A stretch of DNA of 64,000 bases from Pyrenophora tritici-repentis (lineage: Eukaryota > Ascomycota > Dothideomycetes > Pleosporales > Pleosporaceae): NCBI RefSeq assembly GCF_003171515.1, contig NC_089392.1, forward strand, positions 3,534,001 through 3,598,000. The letters run 5' to 3'. The notes below the pieces were generated by a model. That model was not told the DNA's origin. It saw only the letters and a program-made list of their open reading frames with translations, and did not search any database. Positions 31,731-43,131 of this stretch are shown here, piece by piece. Position 1 is the stretch's first letter. Every line of letters starts with the position of its first letter. The translations under genes and the position numbers were made by a program.

Positions 31731-33603
31731 ACGTACCTCACGGGCGAGTGGGCCACACGGGCGAGTGGGCCACTCCGCTAAGACCCCACCAAAACATACT
31801 GTTACCTACAGTACTTTCACAATGAGCCAACAACAAAACAATCTACCAGCTTTAAAAGAGGCTCGATTACAGCTTGCTCTCAAGGCTATCGAACGCGACG
31901 CGACGCTGTCGCAGAGACGCGCTGCAGCTATCTACAACGTATCTCGAGTAACTCTTGGGCGCCGACGCGCTGGAATACCTCTTCGGAGCGATTGTACGCC
32001 TAACTCAATGAACCTCCTTAAGACAGAGGAGGATGTAATTGTCCAGCATATCCTTGACCTCGACGCGCGAGGATTTCCGCCCCGACTTGCTGCTGTGCAG
32101 GATATGGCTAATTCTTTGTTGGCTGAGCGCCACCGCGACCCTGTTGGTCAGAACTGGGCTGCAACCTTCGTCAAACGTCGCCCTGAGCTTAAGGTCAAAT
32201 TCAATCGCAAGTATGACTACAAGCGAGCCCTCTGTGAGGATCCTGAGGTTATACAAGGCTGGTTCCGACTTGTGGAGAACACAAAGGCCAAGTACGGTAT
32301 CCTTGATGAGGACACCCACAACTTTGACGAGTCTGGCTTCATGATGGGCATGATATCAACTGGAGCAGTAGTCACAGGCTCTGAGCGTCGAGGACGACCA
32401 AAGAGCGTTCAGCAGGGCAATCGCGAGTGGGCTACAGTGATCCAGGGTATCAACGCGACTGGGTGGGCAATCCCACCTTTTATCATCTTCAAAGGCAAGA
32501 ACCACCTCTCTGCCTGGTACAAGGAAGATAACCTACCTCGCGACTGGGTTATTGCAGTCTCTGAGAACGGCTGGACAACAAACAAGCTTGGTCTAGAGTG
32601 GTTAAAGCACTTTGACGCTCACACAAAGAAGAGGACTGTAGGAAACTATCGTCTGCTTATTATCGACGGCCACGAGAGCCACGACTCGCTCGATTTCCAG
32701 CAGTACTGCAAGGATCACAACATTATTACTCTCTGCATGCCTCCTCACTCGTCGCACCTACTACAGCCTCTTGATGTGGGGTGTTTCTCGCCTTTGAAGA
32801 CAGCGTATGGCCGCCAAGCCGAGGATCTAATGCGCAACAAGATCACCCATATCACTAAACTAGAGTTCCTACCGTGCTTTAAAGGCGCTTTTGACGCTGC
32901 GATTACAAAGGCCAATATACAAGGAAGCTTTCGAGGCGCTGGCTTAGTCCCATTTAATCCAGAGGCTGTGATATCGACGCTTGACGTGCGGCTGCGCACT
33001 CCACTGCTACCTACCGTCGAGGACGGTCCCTGGCAGTCGCAAACTCCAAGCAATACCCTAGAACTTGGGTCGCAATCAAAGCTGATTCAAGAGAGGATTC
33101 GAAGACATGTAGATAGCTCACCTACGTATATGGTTGAGGCGATCAAAAGCCTGTCAAAAGGTGCAGAGATGATAGCGCATTCTCTGGTGTTAATGACCAA
33201 GCGCAACGCTGAGCTCCAAGCCGCCAACGAGGCCTCAAGTAAGCGTAGATCATATAAAAGGAAGCGCTTACAGCAGCAAGGGACCTTAACAATTGATGAG
33301 GGCGTGCGACTGACGACTCTTAAGGAGTTTGGGGCATGTAGTGATAGGAAGAAGGCGAAGAAGAGAGTGCGCGTTGAGGCAGGCGAGCCTAGCCAACGAC
33401 GCTGTGGACGCTGCGGCGAGGCAGGACATAATATGCGCACATGTAGGCAAGAAGCAGCGATAGATTCTGAGTAGAATAGCCTATTACGATTTCTATTTAC
33501 TATCTTTGACGGTGCTATATAGTCGTGTACAGTCGTGGTTTTAATGGGGTCTTAGCGCAGGTGGCCCACTCGCCCGTGTGGCCCACTCGCCCGTTAGGTA
33601 CGT
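31731..33603 (+). mobile_element. pogo/Fot1-type transposon, complete
   Basis: An 1873-bp element with terminal inverted repeats of about 55 bp starting ACGTACCT and TA duplications at 31729-31730 and 33604-33605. Each TIR contains two tandem copies of a 17-bp unit ACGGGCGAGTGGGCCAC. It was inserted into the dynamin gene between His-Tyr codons (CAC TA|C), as excision of the element plus one TA restores that frame. It carries one intact transposase. Confidence 0.93.
31822..33474 (+). CDS. pogo/Fot1-like DDE transposase
   Basis: 550 residues from the ATG at 31822; the frame is open further upstream but only from a GTG. The N-terminal psq-type helix-turn-helix (residues about 10-55) ends VSRVTLGRRRAGIP. 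A CENP-B-like helix-turn-helix (about 70-150) holds ARGFPPRLAAVQDMAN. The DDE_1 core has Asp in NFDESGFMMG, Asp in LLIIDGHESH and Asp in LLQPLDVGCF. A Cys-Cys-His-Cys knuckle, CGRCGEAGHNMRTC, is at the C-terminus. It would bind the TIRs and insert at TA. No disabling mutation is visible. The fragment at 4102-4578 belongs to the same superfamily but is clearly diverged. Confidence 0.94.
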   Translation: MSQQQNNLPALKEARLQLALKAIERDATLSQRRAAAIYNVSRVTLGRRRAGIPLRSDCTPNSMNLLKTEEDVIVQHILDLDARGFPPRLAAVQDMANSLLAERHRDPVGQNWAATFVKRRPELKVKFNRKYDYKRALCEDPEVIQGWFRLVENTKAKYGILDEDTHNFDESGFMMGMISTGAVVTGSERRGRPKSVQQGNREWATVIQGINATGWAIPPFIIFKGKNHLSAWYKEDNLPRDWVIAVSENGWTTNKLGLEWLKHFDAHTKKRTVGNYRLLIIDGHESHDSLDFQQYCKDHNIITLCMPPHSSHLLQPLDVGCFSPLKTAYGRQAEDLMRNKITHITKLEFLPCFKGAFDAAITKANIQGSFRGAGLVPFNPEAVISTLDVRLRTPLLPTVEDGPWQSQTPSNTLELGSQSKLIQERIRRHVDSSPTYMVEAIKSLSKGAEMIAHSLVLMTKRNAELQAANEASSKRRSYKRKRLQQQGTLTIDEGVRLTTLKEFGACSDRKKAKKRVRVEAGEPSQRRCGRCGEAGHNMRTCRQEAAIDSE

Positions 33604-34119
33604 TAGTGATTGTAGGTGGATGGCCGGCCCTGTCTTTCGACGCGCAACAAGAATCGGGCCTGCTCCATCGCTCGGATATAGGCTTTGCGAAGCTCTTCTA
33701 CGAGAACCGGCACCGCAATCTACTCAGATGCCTCACAACACGACAAGGGAATAGGGATCGGCGTAGGTGTAGTAGCGTACAGCTCCACCCACGAAGAAAC
33801 CTTTTCTCAAAAGACAAACATTGGATGCTCCCAACTAGTCTACAACGGTGAACTAGACAGTGATCGGAATGGTCTGGTCTGACTTGGTCTTGGTCTGGTC
33901 TAGACCGCCAAGACTTGGTCTGGTCTGGCGATTTTTTGAGACCGTGGTCGGACCGGTCTAGATGATCGGACCGGTCCGGCTATAAATAGGTCCACGTGAC
34001 TAGATCTTAGACTAATCTAGCCAGAAAATTTAGCACAATATGAGTCATTAAGATCAAGGTAAGTCTTCTACTTACATAGAACAATCAAGTCCTTAACAAC
34101 CTACTTATATACTATTGTT

Positions 34120-36587
34120 ATGGAGCCTTCAACACCAACCTCACCGTCCCCATCGAATATTATAAGACTAGATTTAACGTCTCTTACTCCATCTCCTATC
34201 CCCACGTCATCACCCACCCCTATACTATCACCCACTCCTATTCAATATCACGAATCTCCAGATGAGTTCGTGCAGGGCGGTATCACGTACGTGAAACGTG
34301 CAATAATTGCAAGGAAGGATTTCCGTCAAGGTACATCACACATCTGGAAGTACGGACTCCAATACATTCGAGATAGCGATAAGAAAGAGGTGTATTACTG
34401 CCATGAGTGCAGGGTTGGGAAGAGCAAGCAAGAGTTGTTTGTCATCAATGGCACTTCTAGGATCCGGAATCACCTGGAACAGAAGCACCAGATTGATCCC
34501 CAGAGTGGCATCAAGCGAAAGGGTTCTGTACGGAAGTCTATAATCGACCAGCAAAAGGATGGGGCTGCTTCCAGCATCTTTTTCTGGAAGGAGTCAGTAG
34601 AGAAGTTTAAAGAGCTTCTAATTCGTTGGATTGTGTACTGCCATATCGCCTTCTTTCAATTAGAGAACCAGTACTTTCGTGAACTACTCCTCTTTTTAAA
34701 TCCGGCACTACTCAACCACCTCCCGAAGGCTGCGAAGACTATCCGAAGCTGGGTAATGAATGCATTCATATCGAAGAAGCAACAGCTTAGGGAGGACCTA
34801 CACCATTCACGGAGTAGGATCTCTATCTCCTTTGATCTCTGGACTTCACCAAACCCTTACGCTATCCTAGGCGTCGTCGCTATGTGGATTGATACTACCG
34901 GCATGCGACGTGTTACCGCTTTAGGTATGCGACGTATATACGGCGAACATACTGGAGAGAATCTTGGATCGGTGGTCCTTGAATTGCTGGAAGAATACGA
35001 CATTAGCGGAGATCAGATTGGATACTTTATGCTGGATAATGCCTCGGCAAATGATACCGCTGTTGAGTTTATACTCAAGGATCTCTGCCCATGGATGAAG
35101 TCAAAACAACGTCGTCATCGCCGGCTGCGTTGCTTGGGCCATGTCATCAACCTCTGTTGCCAGGCGTTCCTTATGGGGCGAAACTGTGAGAAGTATCTTG
35201 CGAAGCTGGAGAAGCATCATCAACGTGGCGACTATACGAAGGTGGAAGAGCTCTGGAAGAAGTTCGGATGTTTGGGTCGTCTTCACAACCTGGTGCGATA
35301 CATCAGGCTTACTCCACAACGGCGTGAGGAGTTTGCTACAATTATTATCGGCGGAGATCTTTCGCAATTCGACGGGCTTGAGCTTATCCAGAACAACTCG
35401 ACCCGCTGGAACTCATGGTTTTATTCGATTACACGTGCATTAAATGTTCGAGAACGTTTAGAGCTCTTCTCGGCTCGTCATGTACCTGGAAAGGGCTCCG
35501 TAGGGATCGCGAACTTTAAGCTTGATGGACAGCACTGGTTTGAGCTTGAAAAGATTGAACTCGCTCTCAAAGACTTCTATGCTGCAACTTTGCTTTCTGA
35601 AGGTAAGAAGACGTCACTTGCGGACTGGTTTTCAACTTTGGACTGCCTTCTCCGGGAGATAAGCGAGACGAAGGATCACTACCACGACATCCACACTGAG
35701 GACGATAACAACTTTACATGGAAGTACCTTCAAGGCTGCGCTGATGCTGCTTGGTTAAAGTGCGTTGAGTACTATAACAATCAGCAGCTGAATTGGCAAA
35801 ATCGATTCCCTGAAGATACTGACCTTCCACCGGCATATTATGCGGCTCAAATCCTTGATCCATATCGCAAGTGGGGATGGTTCAGGCAAGAGTGGGTTCT
35901 TCATGGCGACGAAGAGAAGAAGAGGTGGTTTGAAAACGCACAATTAGCGGTGAAGCATCTCTGGGAGACAGAGTATAAGGGAAGGTACCCTGTCGAGATG
36001 CTGCCACCACCAGCCAGGAAGGAGCACAGTCCGCAACAATCAATTAAGTGGGTCCTAGAAGGTTCAGATTGGATTGATTGATTACCGCTTTAAGCCTAGT
36101 AGTTACCTATAGGAGTTTAAGCCCTACCTAGATAGGTAAGTGGGTCTAGGAGAGTGACCGGATTGAATTGATTGTTGCGGAGTCTAGGAAGGAGAGAGAT
36201 CCTGACCCAGCATTTGATCGCCAGCGGGAACATAAGCGCATTCGAATAGACGCTCCAGTTTCTACAACTGATTTGTATGAACAATACATCTCTACTGACC
36301 GGCTTCATAACGAAGAGGCAGGTTGCAATGAGGCTATTGCGTACTGGCTATCTCGCTACGACTCCCAACGAGATCTCGCTCGCTTCGCTCTAGACATGTT
36401 TGCGATCTCGCCTATGTCGGATGAATGCGAACGTCTTTTTAGTAGCGCGAAGCTTACTATCGTCGATCGCCGTGGTAGGCTGAAGGCAGATATTATAGAA
36501 GCGTGCGAGTGTCTCCGGGCCTGGTATGGAAAGCCCCAAGCTGAGGGGAACAGCGATATCGAGGATAGTGAGAACGAAGACGACTAG
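34120..36587 (+). pseudogene. hAT-4 transposase, interrupted by a MITE
   Basis: From the ATG at 34120 the frame runs 635 codons to 36024. It is then broken by MITE F and resumes at 36195 for 131 codons to the stop at 36587. Without the MITE it would be 765 residues. The N-terminus is Ser/Pro-rich. A BED-type finger follows (CHECRV...HLEQKH, about residues 90-125). First Asp is in ISISFDLWTSP, second in YFMLDNASANDTA, then LRCLGH, STRWNSWF and hATC (DECERLFSSAKL). With the MITE present the protein stops after about 20 foreign codons at 36079-36081 and loses hATC, so it should be inactive. Confidence 0.92.
36025..36186 (+). mobile_element. hAT-type MITE, 162 bp (copy F)
   Basis: Target duplication GGAAGGAG at 36017-36024 and 36187-36194. 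Removal restores the hAT-4 frame (PARKE|RDPDP). Confidence 0.95.
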
Positions 36588-37301
36588 ATTGACAGTCAGT
36601 AGTAAAACACATTTCCTCGGCTTCCTTCTTTGCTTCAGCCTCATTCTTGGCGGTCTTGTTGGTCGGACCGGTCTGGTCGGACCGGTCCTTATGTAAGCAC
36701 CTGGTCTGGTCTGGTCTGTACCCTCAGACCAGACCAGACCAGACCATTCCGATCACTGGAACTAGAGGGGATAGCACAGGCATTTGAACACGCGGCTACA
36801 GTGGCACAAGAAGGCCAAGAGATCTACGTATACGCAGACAACCAAGCAGCAATCCATAGGCTTAACAACCTATCGGACAACCCGGGACAACAGTGGCTAC
36901 TAAGATGCATCAGAGCTGCAAAGAGAATAACGACAAAGAAAGCATCGATCCACCTGCAGTGGGCCCCAGGACATAACGACGTCAAGGGCAACGAAAAAGC
37001 CGACACGCTAGCAAAGGAAGCAGCTAAAGAGAGACCAACAACATCGACCACAGCGAGCCTAGCCTACTTAGGCACAGAAATCAACAAAATACAAAAAACA
37101 GAACAACTGATGGAGTACAAGAGGTATACCGACAGGCCCACCAAAAACAGAAGCTCCTACTCAAGGATCTTCAAGCTCAACACACATACAACAATCAAAG
37201 TCCCGAAGGGAACACCAAGAGAAATCTCGAGCGCGTTCTACTCACTCAAGCTAGGACATGGATACTTCAACTCCTACCTTAAGAGATTCAACAAGAGAGA
37301 C

Positions 37302-40300
37302 CAGAGTTGCTATCAGTCAGTTCAGTCAGTCCGGAGCTCTCTGGACTGACTGAACTGACGTCCTGAGGTCACTGAACTGGACTGGACTGACTGCCAAGAC
37401 TTTTCAATTAAACTAAAACTGACTGACTGAACTGACGTCGCCGCGGCCTGCGGACTGACTGGACTGACTGAACTGAGTTACCTGACGTCGAACTGAGATA
37501 AATGCTCCTGTACTTTTGAGATTTCTTCCTCTGATAGTGTGCGCGCTAGCCCAGAAGCTGAGGTAGTTGTTGGCTGTATACCAAGCCTCTTCCAGCTCTT
37601 CAAGCTCTGCAAAGCTGAAATAAGCTCTGGCTTCATATGGAGTCTCCGGGTGCCTAACATGTCGCCAAGCTCGCTGAAAGTCCGCTCACAGTCTGCCGCT
37701 GCTGCTGGTATTGTTAGGACGTCAATAGCGAACTTTGAGAGTATAGGGAACTGCCCAGCAACTGACTCCCAGTATAGAAGCGGATTAAGAGACAGCCAAT
37801 CCTCCTCAGCTAACGCTGGTTGCCGCTTCCATATCTCATACTCATCCTCAGCAAGGCTTGCCTCTAACTGCCGTGTGCTTTGCTCAATTGACGACTGTAG
37901 AAAAGCTGATCGCGACGTTGAAATCCCTAGCCGGGGCTTCTTACGCGGCGGCGTTACAGTGTGAGCTGAAGTGGCTGCAGAGTCCTTCCGCCCCTGCCAC
38001 ATACGCAGGAATGCCCGGTGGTTATTGTCAAGCCAGCCGTCGCGATAGTGGACACCGTCACGGGCAGTGACATGGGTGTCAGGCACCTTCCAGAGCGCTG
38101 AGAGGTGGTGTTTGTAGTGCGGGTGTAGTATTGTAGCAGTGTAGTAGACAGGCGCGTTATCGAATTTTGCGTAGTACTTAGCAAGCTTACAATGTGCAAG
38201 GTTAACGTTTGTAATAAGATGATCTTCAGGCGCATCTAGATCTTCGTAATTTACATCCTTAAGGCGGTCTTTGAGAGCCTTAAGCTGGTTAAGAAGCTAC
38301 TCAAACGTTACTAGAACTTCCTATATAGCGCCGTGTCGGCCGTGTCGGCCGCGACCTTTAAGTAGCCGTGTAGCTTCGGCAAATGGCTCAAGGAGTCGAA
38401 TGTATTCTGTTATTGTCGCCTAGTCCTTGCCGCTTAGACCCCCTTCGCGTATATATAACCGTGGCTGGGCAGCAGGGAGCTGCTCACGATTCTTCCGGCG
38501 TCGTGAGGTTGCTGTTGCAGCACTATGCTCCTCAAGTTTACACTCAATATAGCCATCGATAGGGCCGTGTAGCTCAGCTGCACGGACAAACGTGTTGAAA
38601 TAGCTATTCCAGCGTGTCTTAACAGGCTTCACAAGCTGCCGGATGTGGGGTGTAACACCTAGAGACTCTGCCTCCTCGCACTGTAGGCGCTCTAGTAGTT
38701 GTCGAGTTTGAGGCGTACAGATAGACGCAATCACGTCAAAGAGGACGCCAACAGGACCGTATTTGCGCCACTCATCCATGTACTTCTCCTCTTCCTCAAG
38801 GTGTGCGGCTTCATTCTCGTACGCGCTACGGTCTTTGCCCCAAATTACTAATTGTGCGCTTAGGTTGAGTATATGGCAGCAGCACCGCAGCCGCCGCTCG
38901 CTTGCGATAAAGCCAAACTCCTCTGCTAAGGACTCAACTGCAGTATCATTGTTACTTGCGTTGTCAAGCACAAAGTACCCAACCCTCGCGTTGTCAACGC
39001 CAAATAGCCGAAATATTGTTGTTGCTGCAGCGGCAATATTATTGCCAGTGTGCGCCCCGTGTAGCTCAGGCAACCCAAGCAGGTGGTCAACTAGCTTGCC
39101 CTCGCTGTTAAGGTAATGTACGCAGAGGCCAGTAAAAGCATACTGCCCACCAGTTGAAGTCCAGTTGTCGAATGACACGTGTATAAGCGACCGGGCTTCG
39201 CGAAGGTAGTTGGCAACAGCTAGTATGTATGTATTGTACTCAGTAATAATATGATCGTGGAGCGTTTAGTGGCTACGCCAAAGGAGAGCTTCGGCTAGCG
39301 GGCTCACGGCCGCAATCATGGCTCGAAACTGCGGCGTTTCTATTACGCGAAGGCTCTGGTTGTCCGCGACTACCCAGTCCTTCAGCGCGTCCTGAAATCG
39401 AGAGGTTGAAAAGCTTGCTGCTATCTCGTTTGCTACCTCTTGCGATACTTCTATCCCTTTAGACCTCATAATATATACTTGGGACTTTGCGAGCGCGCCC
39501 ATAATATTGCCCTCCCGGCTAGCAATTGGTACAGGTCCGTTAGGTCCGTGTGAGTGTCCAGGCTTGTTGCTTGAGAGGTGTCGGCCGGCGTTTGTAGTGC
39601 TGTCAGCCTCGTAGCAAGCCTCCTGCTTCCGTCGTTGATGGCAGTACCGGCAAAGCCAGTAGTTTTTCTTGTACTTGCGGTGCCAGACGGCCCAGCCGTG
39701 GCGGTAGATCCAGCTTTTTGGCCCACCGCGACTATTACGCTCAACCTGGCGCCGCTCAAGATACGGCACACGCTTAAAATCAAGCCCGTCGTAATTGTCG
39801 TCGTCGTCGTCGTCGTCGCCGTCGTTGGGGAAGTCCGCCTGTACTGCCAAGGGCTCATCAGCCTGGGCCTCGCTCGCAGTATCGCCAACAGTAGGCGCGT
39901 TTGATAGCGATGGTAGAGGAGAATTGCGCTTGTCGCATTCTACAAGGCGGCGAAGGCCTGAATTAGAGGGAGTAGACATGAAGTACACCAAGAAGTATTA
40001 TGGCAACAGTAGTCTAGCGTCGTGTGTATAGCAGACGCGACGCGACGCGACGCGAAAGGCTTACTAGGTGCGCACCGGGTAGCGCATTTCCGCAAACTCT
40101 AATTAGCTTAAAGCTAGATGCTTTAACTTATATAGGATTAGTGTCTTTATATCTAGGACTAGCGCGGCTTCGAAGCCGCACTAAATGTGGCTTTCACAAC
40201 TCTAAAATACTGCTTTAAAAACAGCTAACGTCAGTCTAACGTCAGTCAGTTCAGTCAGTCTGGAGGCTTCTGAACTGACTGGACTGACGTCCAGCTGCCT

Positions 40301-40380
40301 CAAGAACTGACTGACTGAACTGAGTCTTGGCAGTCAGTTCAGTCAGTTCGAACTGAGTTACCTGACTGATAGCAAGTCTG
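37302..40380 (-). mobile_element. hAT transposon 3b, 3079 bp, inverted copy of 3a
   Basis: Same length and termini as 11748-14826, with its own 8-bp duplication AGAGAGAC at 37294-37301 and 40381-40388. Across the parts I compared I found one difference (TTAGAATTG in 3a, TTAGAGTTG in 3b). Removal restores LINE B (FNKRD|CN). Confidence 0.95.
37478..39979 (-). pseudogene. hAT transposase, four in-frame stops (copy b)
   Basis: Same 834-codon frame as at 12149-14650, including the same stops (TAA after LLWRSH, TAG after SGKD, TAG after HGAI and TAG after VTFE). The catalytic and hATC blocks are otherwise preserved. It cannot make a full transposase unless the stops are bypassed. Confidence 0.9.
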
Positions 40381-41039
40381 AGAGAGACTGCAATCTATGT
40401 ATATGCTACAAACCACAAACACCACAGCATCTACTTCTAGATTGCAAACAGTACAAAACACATCGAAATACACTCAAAGAAGCAATACCACACAGACCCA
40501 TCACCCTCCCACTCCTCCTCCAAACAAAGACAGGCATCAAAGCTACTCTAGCCTTTATTGCAAGTACTAGGATTGGCACGAGAAAATGGCACCTTGGGCA
40601 AACCACCGAACAGACAGACACTGTATAAAACTACAAAAACTGTTGAGAAAGAATGACTCTCTCAGTCATGGCATGTAAGTGTGTCAATTGCTAACTATAC
40701 AAAGCTCGGCTAATATAGAGCGGTGTGGGTCATGTGACTTAGCGTCCTCGTGACAGGTGACCGGAATATTCTCAACAAAAACAATATTTCCTTATCTAAA
40801 AGAGCCCGCTGCTACATCTCTTTCTATTCACCACACTGCTCTTTAGCACCCGCGCCAATGGAAGACTAGCTCTGAAATTGGAGTACGCAAAACACCACCC
40901 AAATTGTACAAGACCCATAGAAACTCCACAACGACCATCATACATAGAACGGCTTAGCCAAAGTCCTACATAGTCACCGACTGATACAGGACTCTAATGG
41001 AAATATAATAATAATAATAATAGCAACAACAGAACAAAA

Positions 41040-42472
41040 ATGCCGCCAGACAGCGACAATATCATAGTGCAGATCCCAGAGGCAAGCGGAAACAGCACTA
41101 ATACCGCAATCTATCTCGAAAATGATATCCAAATGGGTATAGAAGAGGACCAGACACCAGCGACCCCAACCCAAACTCAACCTAACCCACCCGAACGACT
41201 AGTCCCAATCATGAACAAACGACCAGCCCTCTTCTCTCCTGTATACGACAGAACTGGAAGAAATCCATTCCAAAAGAATGACTCTGACAAACCAACCGCA
41301 AAAGATCCAGAACAGGCAATCCAATGGGCTAGAAACCTGATCCTCCAAGCCTCTATTATGACCAACTCATATGAAGAGCAAAACAAGCTACTCGAACTAC
41401 TAGACGTATTTAGAGACTACACGGAAAAAGGGAGAGTTACAAACCAGATCTCGGACAAACTATCTGCCAAGCTCGCCTTCCACTCAGCTACTCTAGCAAA
41501 CGCTTCAGAAAAAGCAGCAAAGACATTAAAGAAGGCAACAGCCACAGTAGCTGGTCAAAACAACCAAACAGTAGCAGTAGCAACAACGACAACAAACACA
41601 AATGCTCCCCAATCATACGCAACAATTGCAGCTCAACCATCAAAGAACGCCACTTGGACGACTGTAGCCCCAAAGAAAAAGCCAACGCCTAAGAAACTAA
41701 TTACGCACTACCAAATAGTTGCAACACTAGAGGAAAACCAAACCATCAACCCGCTCCAAGCACGAAACAAAATCAACGAGGCATTCCAAAAAGCTGGCAT
41801 TGCAGGACCTGTTATCCAACTAGCAGCTCTTAGTAAGAGAAACAATCTCATACTTACTACTACAAGCGGATACTCTGGAGAATTCCTTCTCCAGCAATCC
41901 AACATCTGGATGGATCTCTTTAACATCAAACACGCTCAACCACTAGAATCTTGGACAAAAGTCATAGTCCACAACGTCCCTACAACCTTTGAAGGAGCAG
42001 ACACGCTAGAAATCCTTCAAACTGAAATCCCTACATACAACAAAGGACTACAAATAGTTGGTAACTCCTACTGGCTTACAAAAGACTGGAAGAACAAGCA
42101 AAACAGCTCTATTGTTATTGCTTTTAAAACAGAAGCTGAAGCAAAGAAACTAGGAGCGAGGATCATCATCCTTGGAGAGAGCCTCCGTACTGAAAAGTAT
42201 AGAAGTATTCCAGCTACTACCCAATGCGACAACTGCCAAGGCTTTGGCCATACAAAGCTTAAATGCCGGAACCAAACAGCATGCCAGCTATGTGCGGGAC
42301 CCACCCTACATCGCAGCATAAATGCTCCACCTGCACGACAAGTGGGAAGCCTTGTATCCATACACTCCCAAAATGCTCAAACTGCAAAGAACCTCACTTT
42401 GCTAATAGCAGAGACTGTGAAGTCCTCGCAGCTATAACAAACAAGGAGAACCAATATACAACAGAATGTTAG
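41040..42472 (+). pseudogene. LINE A ORF1 (Gag-like), one frameshift
   Basis: About 475 residues. The N-terminus is Gln/Thr/Pro-rich, a helical middle follows, and the C-terminus has three Cys-His knuckles typical of LINE ORF1 RNA-binding proteins. The first is CDNCQGFGHTKLKC. Near 42295 a single-base loss moves the frame, so the second and third knuckles (...THPTSQHKC and CSNCKEPHFANSRDC) lie in another phase ending at the TAG 42470-42472. In the original frame the protein continues to 42437 with unrelated residues. It would coat LINE RNA. The frameshift probably makes this copy defective. Confidence 0.85.
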
Positions 42473-43131
42473 ACAGCATTAAGATTCTCCAAGCGAATCT
42501 GAATAAGAGTATCCAGGCTACAGAGTCTACTCTTCAACTAGCTGTCGAACTAAGGGTTGATATAATTGCAGTCCAAGAGCCTTGGCTCACACCAACAAGA
42601 AACAACGACTACGCTGATACTAGGTCCACTAGCCACGCAGCATACCTCCAAATTCTCCCACAATCCGAACCAAAACTCCGCCCTAGAGTGCTATTCTATA
42701 TCTCTAGAACGCTATTAGCAGAAACCCACCTACTAGAAGGTTTTACGTCAGATCCAGACGCTATAGCACTAGTAGTACAGAAAGGAAACCATAAGTTTAA
42801 TATCTTCAACCTATACAACGAGAGAGGTATAGGAGATATAAAGACTATCCCAAGAGTTCTTCTAAACACAAACACAAGACTACCAGAGTCATCTATTCTA
42901 CTCCTAGACGCAAATGAGCACCACCCGTGGTGGGACCCACTATGCACATCGACGAGCCCAGGAGCACCCCCATTTGTAGAATGGATAGAAAGCCAAAACC
43001 TTAGCCTTCTAAACACACCAGGAACGGGCACTTTCTTTAGGCCACACCTATCAAGAGAATCAGTTTTAGACCTATCCCTAGTTACCCCAGACCTAGCTGA
43101 CAAAGCTATTGACTGGCAAGTCACTACAGAG

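Larger units (their letters stand above)
31134..33710 (-). pseudogene. Dynamin-like GTPase, 3' (GED) end, split by pogo and a solo LTR
   Basis: Read on the minus strand from 33710: EELRKAYIRAMEQARFLLRV, then RPSTYNHYF. The frame is broken by pogo and resumes at 31730 with FNSEVQGKRQNRL, IREDILDVLTSYYNVSRK and RFVDN. It is broken again by a 172-bp solo LTR and resumes at 31342 with ICNQVIGHFLLEGDESPLKI and FVMGLNSDQLELIAGEDA, ending LRI-stop at 31136-31134. These are the stalk and GTPase effector region of fungal dynamin/Mx-like proteins, which remodel membranes. Removing both insertions plus one duplication each leaves one frame. The GTPase domain is missing because LINE B begins at 33711, so the gene is dead. 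Confidence 0.88.
33858..36758 (+). mobile_element. hAT transposon 4, 2901 bp including a MITE
   Basis: Inverted termini CAGTGATCGGAATGGTCTGG, with an 8-bp duplication GAACTAGA at 33850-33857 and 36759-36766. Both ends hold repeats of GGTCTGGTCT and its complement. Without MITE F and its duplication the element is 2731 bp. Confidence 0.95.
33711..41022 (+). mobile_element. LINE B, 5'-truncated, hit by two hAT elements
   Basis: It starts inside RNase H (TAIYSDASQHDKGIGIG) and is interrupted by hAT4 (33858-36758). It continues with LEGIAQAFEHAATVAQEGQE to the YLKRFNKRD block, is interrupted by hAT3b (37302-40380), and finishes with the Cys-His knuckle, TSTRIGTRKW and the 3' UTR. The tail is an (AAT)n run at about 41003-41022. 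It is the same subfamily as LINE E. Removing the hAT elements restores the frame at both points. Confidence 0.9.

Noticed and set aside
36117..36308. A recurring 22-residue peptide in frames at 22856, 29428 and 36117
   Set aside because: It is the translation of the 162-bp MITE on the minus strand, not a conserved gene.
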